The notes: generated by a model not told the origin, from the letters alone. Shown: positions 8,381 to 18,133, numbered from the stretch's first letter. The stretch: DNA of 64,000 bases from Candidatus Contubernalis alkalaceticus (GCF_022558445.1 NZ_CP054699.1:3054001-3118000); one strand, 5' to 3'. A program made the numbers and translations.

Positions 8381-9265
8381 ATGAATTTTAAGAAAGTCAT
8401 AAAGTTACTATCTTTAGTTACCATCTTAACGCTCTTAGTGTTTTCCATGGTTGGTTGTGACGAATCGGATTCATCCTCCGACACCACAACTGATGAATCT
8501 GCTGACAATACCCCTGCTGAAGAGGAACCCACCCAATTGAGCGGTACAATCACCATCGCCGGTTCAACTTCAGTTCAGCCTATTTCTGAAGTTCTGGCAG
8601 AAGAATTTATGGATTTATACCCTGACGTAAGAATAAACGTTCAGGGGGGAGGTTCCAGCGCCGGTGTTAAAGCTGCAGATGAGGGAGCGGCTGATATTGG
8701 AGCATCTTCCAGGGATCTTAAGGATGAAGAAAAACACTTAAATGAAATCGTAATTGCCAAGGATGGAATTGCTGTTGTAGTTCACCCCTCCAACAATGTC
8801 GACACCCTAAGCATGGAACAGGTGCGGGACATTTTTGCCGGCAGCATTTCAAATTGGAGTGAAGTGGGTGGAGAAAATGTTGACATCATTGCGGTAACCC
8901 GGGAAGAGGGTTCAGGAACCCGCGGAGCCTTTGAAGAAATTGTAATGGGCAGCGATAACCCCATCAGCAGCAAAGCTATTGTCCAAAGTTCAACCGGTGC
9001 CATAAGCACTACGGTGGCCGGTGACCCTAATGCTATCGGATATATCTCCCTGGCAGCTTTAAATAATGATGTTAAGACAGTTAAAGTAGACGGGATTGAA
9101 GTTACTAAAGAAAATATCTTAAGTGGAAGCTACAAAGTGGCAAGGCCTTTCCTCTACCTGACCAAAGGAGAACCTGAGGGTCTGGTTAAAGCTTTTATAG
9201 ACTTTATACTGAGTGCCGAAGGCCAAGAGTTGTGCAATGAAGAAGGGCTGGTTGCAGTAAAATAA
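8381..9265 (+). CDS. pstS: Phosphate ABC transporter substrate-binding lipoprotein
   Basis: Captures phosphate outside the cell for the PstCA permease. The 294-residue product has a lipoprotein signal ending at Cys26 (FSMVGC), a Ser/Asp/Thr-rich linker (about 27-58), then the PstS domain with phosphate-loop segments AGSTSVQPISE, GGGSSAGVKA and REEGSGTRGAFEE. The start is preceded by GGGAGG. A hairpin with T-run at 9303-9332 separates it from pstC, a usual device for making more binding protein than permease. Confidence 0.96.
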   Translation: MNFKKVIKLLSLVTILTLLVFSMVGCDESDSSSDTTTDESADNTPAEEEPTQLSGTITIAGSTSVQPISEVLAEEFMDLYPDVRINVQGGGSSAGVKAADEGAADIGASSRDLKDEEKHLNEIVIAKDGIAVVVHPSNNVDTLSMEQVRDIFAGSISNWSEVGGENVDIIAVTREEGSGTRGAFEEIVMGSDNPISSKAIVQSSTGAISTTVAGDPNAIGYISLAALNNDVKTVKVDGIEVTKENILSGSYKVARPFLYLTKGEPEGLVKAFIDFILSAEGQELCNEEGLVAVK

Positions 9266-9302
9266 TTTATCCTCTAGCTAAAAACAAGGCAGCATCTTTA
9301 AA

Positions 9303-9332
9303 GGAGCAGTTTTTTTAAAAAAAAACTGCTCC
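9303..9332 (+). terminator. Attenuating hairpin between pstS and pstC
   Basis: GGAGCAGTTTTTTT pairs with AAAAAACTGCTCC in a stem of at least 12 bp; a T-run follows after CCCTCCCCATTC. It probably trims transcription after pstS so that pstC and pstA are made at lower level. Confidence 0.7.
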
Positions 9333-9426
9333 CTCCCCATTCTTTTTTTTAATTATATCTTTGACGTTTTTTTGTTTTATCTTATGATCAAATGCAAACA
9401 AAGACAAATTTTAAAGGATGATGATA

Positions 9427-10374
9427 ATGCATAAAAACAACTTCCAGATAGAAGTTTCCCCCAGGTATAAAACCGGTCTGTTTAATTTAAAGGAAAAATT
9501 TGATTACAAATCATTTTTCAACCGAAAGCTGTATGAAAATATGGTGGAAAAGCTCCTGTTTATCTGCGCTATAACTTCAATTGTGGCTGTTTCCACCATC
9601 ACTATTTTTGTCTTTTACAGCGGGCTGCCATTAATTTTTAAAATTGGCATTAAGGATTTTATTTTTAACAGCACCTGGGCTCCCATGCAGGGAATTTTCG
9701 GCATTTTCCCCATGATTGCCGGTTCAATTATGGTTACCTTTGGAGCCCTGGCTCTGGCAGTTCCCCTGGGAATCGGAGGCGCTATATTCCTGGCTGAATT
9801 TGCTCCAAAATTTATTACACGGTTTCTACGGCCGGCCATTCAGTTATTGGCGGGCATTCCCTCGGTAGTTTACGGTTTTTGGGGCCTTATCATCCTGGTC
9901 CCCCTGATGCGAAATTATTTTGGAGGCAGCGGTTTCAGCGCCCTGGCTGGTTCTATTATTCTAGCCATTATGATTCTTCCCACCATTGTCAATATTTCCG
10001 AAGACGCTATTCTTTCAGTCCCCAATGAATATAAAGAAGGATCTCTCGCTCTGGGTTCTACCCACTGGCAGACCATAAAACATGTCATACTTCCCTGCGC
10101 CAGACCCGGAGTAATTACCGGCATAGTCCTGGGCATGGGAAGAGCTATCGGGGAAACCATGGCCATCATAATGGTTACTGGTAACGTCGCTGCCATGCCC
10201 GATTCTTTCCTGGATCCTGTTAGAACTTTGACCGGAAACGTAGTCATTGAAATCGGTTACGCCTACGGTGATCACCAACAGGCCTTGTTTGCCACCGGTG
10301 TCGTGCTTTTTGTCTTTATCATGATACTCAACATTCTGGTTAATCTTAAATTTAAAAAGGAAGGTGAAGCCTGA
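9427..10374 (+). CDS. pstC: Phosphate ABC transporter permease PstC
   Basis: One of the two inner-membrane subunits of the high-affinity phosphate importer. The 315-residue product has about six membrane spans and the ABC-coupling EAA loop EYKEGSLALGSTHWQTIKHV. The ATG at 9427 is chosen because AAAGG ends 9 nt upstream; the ATG at 9418 abuts that site. It overlaps pstA by one base (TGATG), so the two are coupled. Confidence 0.95.
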   Translation: MHKNNFQIEVSPRYKTGLFNLKEKFDYKSFFNRKLYENMVEKLLFICAITSIVAVSTITIFVFYSGLPLIFKIGIKDFIFNSTWAPMQGIFGIFPMIAGSIMVTFGALALAVPLGIGGAIFLAEFAPKFITRFLRPAIQLLAGIPSVVYGFWGLIILVPLMRNYFGGSGFSALAGSIILAIMILPTIVNISEDAILSVPNEYKEGSLALGSTHWQTIKHVILPCARPGVITGIVLGMGRAIGETMAIIMVTGNVAAMPDSFLDPVRTLTGNVVIEIGYAYGDHQQALFATGVVLFVFIMILNILVNLKFKKEGEA

Positions 10375-11204
10375 TGAACCCTAAACTTGAAGAAAAAATA
10401 TGTAAAACCCTTCTCTGGCTCATGGCCTTCTTTACTGTGTTTATCCTGCTGGCCATCATCGGCAATATATTAAAAAACGGCCTGCAGTTTATTAATTTGG
10501 AATTTCTGCTGGAAAGTCCCCGGCGCATGGGAAGAGAAGGAGGTATATTCTCCTCCATCATCTCCACAATCTATTTAATTATCTTTTCCCTGCTAATAGC
10601 CACTCCCATAGGAATAGGCTCGGCTATTTTTCTTACAGAATATAAGAAAAAAGGGACACTGTTAAAGCTAATACGCTTTACTACAGAATCCCTGGCGGGT
10701 ATCCCCTCTATAATTTTTGGAATATTTGGCTTTGCCTTCTTTGTTATATTTTTAAAATTAGGTTGGTCAATCCTTTCCGGTGGACTTACCCTGGCTTTGA
10801 TGATTTTGCCAACCATGGTCCGCACCGCCGAAGAGGCTATTATTGCTGTGCCTAACCCTTTCAGGGAGGGAAGCCTGGCCCTGGGGGCCACCAAATGGCA
10901 GACCATAGTAGGAGTAGTAATTCCCTCTGCCCTGCCCGGCATTATTACCGGTATTATTCTTAGTATCGGAAGAGCTGTTGGAGAATCTGCCGCATTAATA
11001 CTGACCGCTGGAAGCGCCCTGGGCATTCCGGCATCGCTTTTTGATCCGGGACGCTCCATGTCAGTTCACCTTTATATCCTGGCAGTAGAAGGTATTTCCA
11101 TGGAAAAAGCGTATGCCACAGGCTCTGTCTTAATAATAGCTATCATTATAATTAACCTTACAGCTAACTTCATAACCAACCGACAAAGAGCCAAGGTAAG
11201 CTGA
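10374..11204 (+). CDS. pstA: Phosphate ABC transporter permease PstA
   Basis: The second permease subunit, 276 residues, six predicted spans, with the EAA loop PFREGSLALGATKWQTIVGV and the conserved GRAVGESAALILTAG. It starts on the last base of the pstC stop codon. A terminator lies 25 bases downstream and the next gene is on the other strand, so the ATPase pstB and the regulator phoU, which normally follow, are absent from this operon. Confidence 0.95.
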   Translation: MNPKLEEKICKTLLWLMAFFTVFILLAIIGNILKNGLQFINLEFLLESPRRMGREGGIFSSIISTIYLIIFSLLIATPIGIGSAIFLTEYKKKGTLLKLIRFTTESLAGIPSIIFGIFGFAFFVIFLKLGWSILSGGLTLALMILPTMVRTAEEAIIAVPNPFREGSLALGATKWQTIVGVVIPSALPGIITGIILSIGRAVGESAALILTAGSALGIPASLFDPGRSMSVHLYILAVEGISMEKAYATGSVLIIAIIIINLTANFITNRQRAKVS

Positions 11205-11228
11205 GCATGCACTATTATTACCATATAA

Positions 11229-11270
11229 GGAACCGGAAAAGCCGTGATAAATACTTTTGCGGTTCCCTTT
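11229..11270 (+). terminator. Terminator of the pst operon
   Basis: GGAACCG pairs with CGGTTCC, extended after one mismatch by AAAAG/CTTTT, with a 12-nt loop and a following CTTTTCC tract. It ends the pstSCA transcript directly after pstA. Confidence 0.75.
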
Positions 11271-11368
11271 TCCTTTCATTTTGCCGCCTTCCCACTGCCT
11301 GATTAGCATTATTTCCTACCCCGGAACTGATCTCCTGCTCATTTGGGCCTGGGAAACTAAGGTAACTA

Positions 11369-12313
11369 TTATTTTATATTCCCCTCAATGCCTATTACAA
11401 CATTATCTAACTCAGCTTTGGATCCCGCCTCCAACAAGGCTTTTTCCACCAAACCCTGGAGCCCTGAACAGCAGGGAATACCAATATTTACTACTGTCAC
11501 TTTCTTATAATCATAATTCTTAAAAATCTGCACAAGCTTTTTCATATAATATGAAGCATCATCCAATTTAGGGCAGCCAATTACCAGCGGTTTATCCCGT
11601 AAAAAACGGCGGTGAAAATCAGCATAAGTAAAGGGGACACAATCCGCCGCCACTAATAGATGGGGCTTCTTTAGAAATGAAGCTTCCGGAGATACCAGTT
11701 TCAACTTCACCGGCCAATGGGTAAGCTCCGATTCAATAGTAGGCCCTTCCCCGACAGTCTCCATAACTTCTTTCCCCTTATTTTCCCGATGAATCTCTCC
11801 GCTTAAGGCCGCACAAGCCGGACAACCACCATCATCTTCATGGTCATGGGAAGCCCCCGCTTCATGATGAGAAGAATTTTCCGGGCTGAAGGCTGCCTGC
11901 AGCATTTCCGCATTAGCTTGATTTTCCCCGGCCTGATGACAGGCACAGTTTCCCTGGGATTCCTCTTGAGGAATTTCAGAGACTTCCTTCCCCTCTAAGT
12001 GACAGGCACAGGCTGATTCGGAAAGGCAGGAAATTTCTTTCTCCTCTTTTTCTTCTGGTGCTAACGATTTTAAATATTCTTCTACCGCCGCTTCATCAAA
12101 GGGCTGTGCTTCCCGCTCCTCAATACTTATGGCTCCCTGTGGACAATCTCCCAAACAGGCTCCCAGTCCGTCACAATAAATCTCACTCACTAATTTAGCC
12201 TTACCGTCAATAATTTTAATAGCACCTTCTGCACAAGAGGGCACACATATTCCACACCCATCGCATAAATCTTCATTAATTTTAATAATATCCCTTTTTA
12301 TCAGCTTTCCCAC
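11369..12313 (-). CDS. Ferredoxin-domain protein with His/Cys-rich insert
   Basis: A 314-residue cytosolic protein. The N terminus is a ferredoxin fold: cluster 1 ligands C17, C20, C23, C27; the second site has only C47, C53 and C57, with Leu50 where the second Cys of CxxC would be. Residues about 90-170 form an acidic segment containing two CACH motifs (102-105, 123-126), His149, 150, 156, 158 and C164xxC167. The C-terminal domain carries AADC (222-225), IGCPK (245-249) and GIPCCSG (278-284). The N- and C-terminal parts look like an iron-sulfur protein family widespread in Clostridia; the insert looks like an added metal-binding region. It is monocistronic. Electron donor or metal-handling role is inferred; partner unknown. 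Confidence 0.75.
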   Translation of the reverse strand: MGKLIKRDIIKINEDLCDGCGICVPSCAEGAIKIIDGKAKLVSEIYCDGLGACLGDCPQGAISIEEREAQPFDEAAVEEYLKSLAPEEKEEKEISCLSESACACHLEGKEVSEIPQEESQGNCACHQAGENQANAEMLQAAFSPENSSHHEAGASHDHEDDGGCPACAALSGEIHRENKGKEVMETVGEGPTIESELTHWPVKLKLVSPEASFLKKPHLLVAADCVPFTYADFHRRFLRDKPLVIGCPKLDDASYYMKKLVQIFKNYDYKKVTVVNIGIPCCSGLQGLVEKALLEAGSKAELDNVVIGIEGNIK

Positions 12314-12487
12314 AATTATTTTCCTCCTTTTTATACTTTAATGATGAACCTGCTTTAACTGACTAGTTTTTTAGTCCCCGTTAAAAAAGAAAAGTTAATT
12401 TAAAAGAACTTTATATTACTTAGTAACTTAGTAATATATTATAAGAATTTCATTCTCCTGTCAATACTCAAATAAGTTTTTAAAAAT

Positions 12488-12513
12488 AAAAAACCGGATT
12501 TTTCCGGTTTTTT
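12488..12513 (-). terminator. Terminator of leuS
   Basis: AAAACCGGA pairs with TCCGGTTTT around a TTTT loop, with A- and T-runs that make it bidirectional. It lies about 50 bases beyond the leuS stop on the minus strand. Confidence 0.85.
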
Positions 12514-12561
12514 ATTTTTATGATAACCTTCTTTTTCAAGATTTTTTTGTCCTCACCAGGT

Positions 12562-15051
12562 TCACTTAACCACCAGATTTACCAGCTTCTTTGGAACTGC
12601 AATTTCTTTCACAATACTTTTCCCCTCCAGGTAACCCTGAATTCGAGGAAGTTCCATGGCTGTGCTGATCATTTCTTCTTTACTACAGTCTACGGAAATT
12701 TTAATTTTATCCCTGACCTTTCCGTTTATTTGCACCACAATTTCCACCTCCGCTACCTGGAGGGCCTCCTTCTCATATTCCGGCCAGCTTTGAAGATGGA
12801 CACTTCCCTCTTCCCCTATGACAATCCACAATTCTTCGCAGATGTGAGGTGCAAAGGGAGCCAGAAGAGTGATTAGGTTTTTTACCGCTGAAGTAAACAG
12901 GTAACGATTGACCTCTGACTCTTTTGATTTATCCAAATAAAGATAAAGGGCGTTTACCAATTCCATGATAGAGCTGATAGCCGTATTAAAATTAAATCTC
13001 TGACCTACATCCTCGGTAACCTTCTTTATGGTGGAGTGCAGAGTTTGATACAGCTCCTGCTCCATGCTGCTCAGTCTCATGAGATTTATAGTAGTGTCAC
13101 CAGAAAAAACCAGGTTCTGGTTTTCATTAACCAGTCTCCAAACTCGACGCAAAAAGCGGAAAGAACCCTCTACTCCCTGGTCGTTCCAGTCCAGATCCTT
13201 TTCTGGAGGAGCGGCAAACAAAATAAACAGTCTACCGGTATCCGCCCCGTACTTGTCAATAATCTCATTGGGAGACACCACGTTCCCCTTGGACTTGGCC
13301 ATTTTGGCCCCATCTTTATAGACCATCCCTTGAGCCAACAGCCGGGAAAAAGGCTCTGTGGCCCCCACCAGGCCGGCATCATACAGCACCTTGGTAAAGA
13401 AACGGGCATACATCAGGTGCAGGATGGCATGCTCAATTCCACCAATATACTGGTCTACAGGCATCCAGTAATCCCCTGGTTCTTTATCAAAGGGAAGGTC
13501 TTCGCTTGTGGGACTGGTATATCGGAGGAAATACCAGGAGGAACAAACGAAGGTATCCATAGTATCTGTTTCTCTCCGGGCTTCCCCGCCGCACTGTGGG
13601 CAGACCGCCTTCATGAAACTCTCCGATTCCGCCAGAGGTGACTGGGACTTGTTCTCAAAATGTATATCTAAAGGCAGGATTACCGGCAGCTGCTCAAGAG
13701 GGACAGGTATTGTGCCGCAGCGTTCACAGTAAAGAATGGGAATAGGGGCTCCCCAATAACGCTGACGGGAAACCAGCCAATCCCTGAGCCTATAGTTTAT
13801 ATGAGCTCTCCCCCAGTTTTTCTCCTCTAAATAAGAGGTGATTTTCTTAATACAGTCTTTAGATTCCATCCCGTCAAAATGAGCAGAATTGACCATTATC
13901 CCAGGCTCTTCAAAGGCTTCGGTCATACTTTCCAAAGTTAATTGGCTGTCCTTTGGTTTAATAACCTGCCGTATAGATAAATTATATTTTTTTGCAAACA
14001 GAAAATCCCTCTGGTCATGAGCAGGCACAGCCATGATGGCACCGGTGCCGTAACCCATCAACACATAATTGCCTACCAGTATAGGGACTTCTTCTCCGTT
14101 TAAAGGATTAATACAGTAAGCACCGGTAAAAACCCCCAGTTTTTCTGTATCTCCCGAAGTCCTCTCAATTTCACTTACTTTCCTCATCTTTTCAACAAAG
14201 GCCTGGACCTCTTCTTCATGAGGAGTTCCGGCAGTAATCTGGCTGACCAGCGGATGTTCCGGGGCCAGCACCATGTAAGTCACCCCATAAAGGGTATCAG
14301 GCCTGGTGGTGAACACTTGAATTACCTGCGGAGAATCTTTCACCGGGAAATCCACCTCTGCTCCTTCACTACGCCCAATCCAGTTTCTCTGCATAATTTT
14401 GACCCTCTCCGGCCAGTTCTCCAGTTCTTTCAAATCTTCTAAGAGACGGTCAGCATAACTGGTAATCTTAAAAAACCACTGTTCCAAGTCCTTTGTGGCA
14501 ACATCGGTGCCACAGCGCCAACAAGAGCCGTCTTCTACCTGTTCATTGGCCAGTACAGTCTCACACTGGGCACACCAGTTTACCGCAGCCTTTTTCTTAT
14601 AGGCCAGGCCCATTTCATACAGTTTTAAGAACAGCCATTGAGTCCATCGATAATAATCAGGATAGCAGGTGGTAACCTCCCGGTTCCAGTCATAACTTAA
14701 CCCCAAAGATTCCTGCTGTTTTTTCATATAGGCAATGTTCTGGTCTGTCCACTGGGAGGGATGCACATTATTCTGAATGGCTGCATTTTCCGCCGGCAGC
14801 CCAAAAGCATCCCAACCCATAGGGTGAAGGACATTGTACCCTTTCATTTTAAAATACCGGGCCAGGACATCCCCAATGGAATAAACCCTCATATGGCCCA
14901 TATGAAGTTTCCCTGAAGGATAGGGGAACATCTCCAAAACGTAATACTTTTCTTTTCCCGGCTCATCCCCGGTCTGATAAAAATTAGTCTTTTTCCAAAT
15001 ATCATGCCACTTAGGCTCAATTTCTTTAGGGTTATATTCTCTGCTGGTCAT
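12562..15051 (-). CDS. leuS: Leucyl-tRNA synthetase
   Basis: Charges tRNA-Leu; class I synthetase of 829 residues with the usual inserted editing domain. The HIGH-type motif is HMGH (residues 50-53) in [15 protein letters not shown]. The signature near residue 582 is KMAKSKGN, with Ala for the usual first Ser. Zinc-binding Cys pairs occur in WCAQC...CWRCG and in the CERCG / CPQCG segment. GGAGG precedes the ATG. It is controlled by the leucine T-box directly upstream. Confidence 0.97.
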   Translation of the reverse strand: MTSREYNPKEIEPKWHDIWKKTNFYQTGDEPGKEKYYVLEMFPYPSGKLHMGHMRVYSIGDVLARYFKMKGYNVLHPMGWDAFGLPAENAAIQNNVHPSQWTDQNIAYMKKQQESLGLSYDWNREVTTCYPDYYRWTQWLFLKLYEMGLAYKKKAAVNWCAQCETVLANEQVEDGSCWRCGTDVATKDLEQWFFKITSYADRLLEDLKELENWPERVKIMQRNWIGRSEGAEVDFPVKDSPQVIQVFTTRPDTLYGVTYMVLAPEHPLVSQITAGTPHEEEVQAFVEKMRKVSEIERTSGDTEKLGVFTGAYCINPLNGEEVPILVGNYVLMGYGTGAIMAVPAHDQRDFLFAKKYNLSIRQVIKPKDSQLTLESMTEAFEEPGIMVNSAHFDGMESKDCIKKITSYLEEKNWGRAHINYRLRDWLVSRQRYWGAPIPILYCERCGTIPVPLEQLPVILPLDIHFENKSQSPLAESESFMKAVCPQCGGEARRETDTMDTFVCSSWYFLRYTSPTSEDLPFDKEPGDYWMPVDQYIGGIEHAILHLMYARFFTKVLYDAGLVGATEPFSRLLAQGMVYKDGAKMAKSKGNVVSPNEIIDKYGADTGRLFILFAAPPEKDLDWNDQGVEGSFRFLRRVWRLVNENQNLVFSGDTTINLMRLSSMEQELYQTLHSTIKKVTEDVGQRFNFNTAISSIMELVNALYLYLDKSKESEVNRYLFTSAVKNLITLLAPFAPHICEELWIVIGEEGSVHLQSWPEYEKEALQVAEVEIVVQINGKVRDKIKISVDCSKEEMISTAMELPRIQGYLEGKSIVKEIAVPKKLVNLVVK

Positions 15052-15100
15052 AAATTTTTCCTCCTGCCATAATGTTTTCTAACTTCTTGGCACTTGACAC

Positions 15101-15385
15101 ACAAAAAACTCCCGTCTGTTGGGACGAGAGAATTTTTCCCGCGGTACCACCCGAATTAACGCTGCTGGACTTTAAAAATAAAATGTCATTCAAATGTCCT
15201 GCGTTCCCTTTTAAAAAGCAAAATAACGCTGCCAGCCGTCTCCGAATATCAACCTTTTATAAAAAGGCCTTCCCCGGAGATGCTCCGAGGCGAGTTCAGC
15301 TGACCAAGACTACCGGCTTTTCACCTGCCGCCGGTTCTCTTTTGAATCCTGGTTAAAAGCTTACTACTCCTCTTCAAAGCATGTT
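15101..15385 (-). promoter_or_regulatory. Leucine T-box leader of leuS
   Basis: On the minus strand the leader shows an AGTA bulge motif, AGAGA and GGTGAAA apical stem I features, and the specifier codon CTC (plus-strand 15292-15294) in the context TGAACTCGC. The T-box GGGTGGTACCGCG (15140-15152) and a terminator stem CTCTCGTC/GACGGGAG followed by TTTTTT (15104-15130) complete it. Uncharged tRNA-Leu should stabilise the antiterminator and switch on leuS. Confidence 0.93.
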
Positions 15386-15401
15386 AAAAATATTAAATAT
15401 A

Positions 15402-15791
15402 TTATTCCTTTTCCGAAAAACCCATGGAAGTTAAGGAACTGTTACTTTCGGGATAAATCTGGGAGCTATTTTTCCACAAACGTTCGAGATTATAAAAACT
15501 CCTTACCTCCGGCTGGAAGATATGAATAACCACTTCACCAAAGTCTAATAAGACCCATAATCCTTCTCGGTACCCTTCCTGCCTCATAAGAACATAATTA
15601 TGCTCGTCCAGTTTATCAACCAAAAAATCGGCAATGGCTTTAACTTGAACAGCCGTTTGACCGCTGCAGATAATAAAATAATCAGCAATTAATGAAATCT
15701 TTCTAATATCGCATATTACCACATCTGCGGCTTTCTTTTCCTCCAACAGGTTAACGGCTTTCAGAGCTAAATCTTTCGCCGTTTGGCTCAC
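15402..15791 (-). CDS. rsfS: Ribosomal silencing factor RsfS
   Basis: Binds ribosomal protein L14 and blocks subunit joining when nutrients are scarce. The 129-residue product is a whole RsfS/Iojap domain (KAADVVICDIRKISLIADYFIICSG ... WVLLDFGEVVIHIF); the C-terminal 15 residues are a non-conserved Ser-rich tail. It follows the LCP gene and precedes leuS with its own leader, as in the usual nadD-yqeK-lytR-rsfS cluster. Confidence 0.95.
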   Translation of the reverse strand: MSQTAKDLALKAVNLLEEKKAADVVICDIRKISLIADYFIICSGQTAVQVKAIADFLVDKLDEHNYVLMRQEGYREGLWVLLDFGEVVIHIFQPEVRSFYNLERLWKNSSQIYPESNSSLTSMGFSEKE

Positions 15792-15846
15792 AAAACCCCT
15801 CCTTAACCTTTATATTAGTATAACCTTCATTAATCCCTATTATACC

Positions 15847-17073
15847 TTATTGCAGCCTTTCTGTTAACCGCTTTTCATCAAAATTATGTCCAATAATAAT
15901 AGTAATCTGTGCATTATGGCCTTCAATAATCTCCTGTTCCACTTCAGAACCCTCAAACAGTTCTGCCAGGGTTTCGGCGATTTCGGCCGTTTCCAGGTCT
16001 TCAATACGGCTTATTATCTGTGTAGAGGTATAGTTAAAATGATCCGCGTTGGCTACCCTGACCACTTCATAACCCAGTCCACTCAGGGCCCTGGAAACCC
16101 GGTTGGCAGTTCCTCCTACTCCCTTACCGTTTAAAACCTCCAAGGTAATCCCGGATTCAAGACTTAGCATCTCCCCGCCGGTTAAATCGTTAATCAGGCC
16201 TCGGGTCTCTTCCCTGTCCACCACCCAGTAAGTAACTTCATCTATTTCCTCCCACCAGCCCGGAATAATTTCAGCGGAAACCTGTCCCTTATAAGACATG
16301 TCCTTGATATGATTATAGTACTGTAACAATTCTCTCCATGCCATATTGGTGCTGACCAAAGGAGACAGTCTGCTGATAGACCCCGGCAGTCCTGTAATCA
16401 AGTTTTTCCCCATCACTTTCTCCCCCAGAGCAGCCATAAAGATACGCTGTCTTTCCAAACGGTCCAGGGCATGCTCCCCCTCTAACTCAAAGGTAAAATA
16501 CTGGTATACTACCTGCTCTTCCAAAAGATATTCTCCCCGGGGAAAAACAATTCTCTGGTTATTGGTTAAGGTTTCTTTCACATCTACCGTGATATTTTTC
16601 ACCGACTTAATAGCCTGGGGAAGTTCCCAATAATTTATCTCAAAATAGTAATGCATTGGCATATACAAAAGTTCCGCTACTGTTTCCACCAGAAGAGGCA
16701 GCTGATTGGAAGCACTTTCCAAGGCGTAAATATTCTCCACCTTTTCACCACCATAGTCCCTCAAGTACACCTGGGTTTCTCCTGGAATATGAAGCATAAA
16801 AGCCCTCTTCTCAGAAGGATTAAAACTCACCACCACCAGCTGATCTATGTATTTTTTTCCGTTCTCTCCAGTATCTACTCCCACCAGTAAGGTATTTTCC
16901 CATTCCTCATCCCCGGTTTCTATCAGGCTTTCCGAAACCACGGATTTAATCTGTAGACTGTTTAAAAGACTCACAATCCTTACGGTAATAAGCAGCAAGG
17001 CAATGAAAAGCAGTACTGCCGACAAAAAAATAACTTTCTTTTTTTTCAGGCGAACTGTCTTTTTTCTCTGCAT
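15847..17073 (-). CDS. LytR-CpsA-Psr family protein with LytR C-terminal domain
   Basis: LCP proteins transfer anionic polymers from lipid carriers to peptidoglycan. The 408-residue product has a basic N-terminal tail, one membrane helix (about 14-35), an LCP domain (NTLLVGVDTGENG ... LERQRIFMAALGEKV, about 60-260) and a C-terminal LytR_C domain (ITLEVLNGKGVGGTANRVSRAL, about 305-405). The LCP core is less conserved than in typical members, so enzymatic competence is unsure. The ATG overlaps the yqeK stop (TAATG). Confidence 0.85.
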   Translation of the reverse strand: MQRKKTVRLKKKKVIFLSAVLLFIALLLITVRIVSLLNSLQIKSVVSESLIETGDEEWENTLLVGVDTGENGKKYIDQLVVVSFNPSEKRAFMLHIPGETQVYLRDYGGEKVENIYALESASNQLPLLVETVAELLYMPMHYYFEINYWELPQAIKSVKNITVDVKETLTNNQRIVFPRGEYLLEEQVVYQYFTFELEGEHALDRLERQRIFMAALGEKVMGKNLITGLPGSISRLSPLVSTNMAWRELLQYYNHIKDMSYKGQVSAEIIPGWWEEIDEVTYWVVDREETRGLINDLTGGEMLSLESGITLEVLNGKGVGGTANRVSRALSGLGYEVVRVANADHFNYTSTQIISRIEDLETAEIAETLAELFEGSEVEQEIIEGHNAQITIIIGHNFDEKRLTERLQ

Positions 17074-17660
17074 TAATCTATTCCTCCGGACTTGTCTCTT
17101 TTTTCACACAGAATAGCATTACGAAAATCTACAGAATACGGGTGAAGGGGAAGCCCCCGATTCAGGACATAACGTATAGTCGCATCTAGTGCTTCAAGCA
17201 ACGCCTCTCTTAAATCCCTTCTGGACAACACCCTGATTTCTTGGACTCCTGGAAAAGAACGATTTTCTTCAATATAGTCTGCTAAAAAAACAATGCGGGA
17301 TAAATCCCCCATTTGTTCTTTTCCGGTGGTATGAAAACTTATAGCTTCAATAACTTCCGTATCCGCCAGGCCGAACTGCCTTTTTAAGACTTGGGCACCC
17401 ACTGGGCCGTGCAGCAAATCCGGAGACAATTCCTCTACCAATTGAACGGGGATTCCCCATTCCCGGGCTTTTTTTAAAAGCTCACCAGTCTTAAACTGCT
17501 TTCCAAAATCGTGCAAAAGGCCGGCTGTTTCCGCTTTTACCGGGTCCGTACCATAAAGGAGAGCCAATTCTAAAGAAGCTTTTTGTACCCCAATTGAATG
17601 AATAAACCTTTCTGAGTCCAGTACTCTTTTTAAAATTTTTTTCCAGCTGTTTAAGTTAAT
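17073..17660 (-). CDS. yqeK: YqeK-family HD hydrolase (diadenosine tetraphosphatase), probable ATT start
   Basis: Members hydrolyse Ap4A symmetrically to ADP. The HD motif is LLHDFGK, with the downstream metal ligands in SFHTTG and FLADYIEENR. The longest frame from a standard start begins at TTG 17567, but the frame stays open upstream and encodes ERFIHSIGVQKASLELA, which aligns with the conserved N terminus of the family, including a metal-binding His. The only plausible start for this stretch is ATT at 17660, 9 nt after GGAAGG; it gives 195 residues and an N terminus of the same length as Bacillus YqeK as I recall it. The stop overlaps the LCP start by one base. Confidence 0.85.
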   Translation of the reverse strand: MNLNSWKKILKRVLDSERFIHSIGVQKASLELALLYGTDPVKAETAGLLHDFGKQFKTGELLKKAREWGIPVQLVEELSPDLLHGPVGAQVLKRQFGLADTEVIEAISFHTTGKEQMGDLSRIVFLADYIEENRSFPGVQEIRVLSRRDLREALLEALDATIRYVLNRGLPLHPYSVDFRNAILCEKRDKSGGID

Positions 17661-17768
17661 GATCCTTCACCTTCCAAGCGATTACCAATTATCTTTGTGA
17701 TTTCCAATTAATCTTCCAAAATTTTATTCTTCGACAGTCATAGAAGTATTCCCTGCCTTAAAAACAAA

Positions 17769-17791
17769 AAAGGCAACTTTTCGCTGCCTTT
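17769..17791 (-). terminator. Terminator after the RRM gene
   Basis: On the minus strand AAAGGCA pairs with TGCCTTT around a GCGAAAAGT-type loop and is followed by TTTTG. It lies directly past the RRM protein stop, separating it from yqeK. Confidence 0.85.
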
Positions 17792-17794
17792 AAT

Positions 17795-18049
17795 TTAATG
17801 TTCTTCTCTAGCTTTTGCTTCGTTTACAATTATCTCTCTTCCATTAAGTCCTGTCCCGTTCATGGCTTCAATTATTTTATCTGCTGATTCTTCATCTACC
17901 TCAACGAAACCGTAACCTTTAGACCTTCCAGTTCTCCGGTCGGTGATTATCCTGCAGTTAACGATATCACCGTGTTCAGAAAAAACGGTCAGGAGTTCAT
18001 TCTCATCTAAAGCCCATGGAATGTTCCCTACATAAAGGGTCTTAGTCAT
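17795..18049 (-). CDS. RNA-recognition-motif (RRM) RNA-binding protein
   Basis: An 84-residue protein that is a single RRM: RNP2 LYVGNI near the N terminus and RNP1 KGYGFVEV near residue 45. Such short RRM proteins bind single-stranded RNA and often act in cold adaptation; the target here is unknown. The ATG at 18049 has GGAGGGAGAGCT upstream. An in-frame start 54 bases earlier adds only basic residues and lacks a site. It has its own terminator and sits inside the nadD-yqeK pair. Confidence 0.92.
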   Translation of the reverse strand: MTKTLYVGNIPWALDENELLTVFSEHGDIVNCRIITDRRTGRSKGYGFVEVDEESADKIIEAMNGTGLNGREIIVNEAKAREEH

Positions 18050-18133
18050 AGCTCTCCCTCCTTTCACTAGTAACCTACGATATATTATTTTCCTTTTGAG
18101 CAAAAATTATACATAACTTGAAATAAAATATTT

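Noticed and set aside
11257-11523. 88-residue plus-strand frame after pstA as a remnant of pstB
   Set aside because: It shows no Walker motifs or ABC signature and mostly runs antisense to the ferredoxin-like gene.
13036-13641. 201-residue plus-strand frame inside leuS
   Set aside because: Antisense to conserved leuS sequence; composition and lack of start signal mark it as a shadow.
15072-15356. 94-residue plus-strand frame upstream of leuS
   Set aside because: It is the reverse strand of the leucine T-box leader, whose conserved elements fully explain the sequence.
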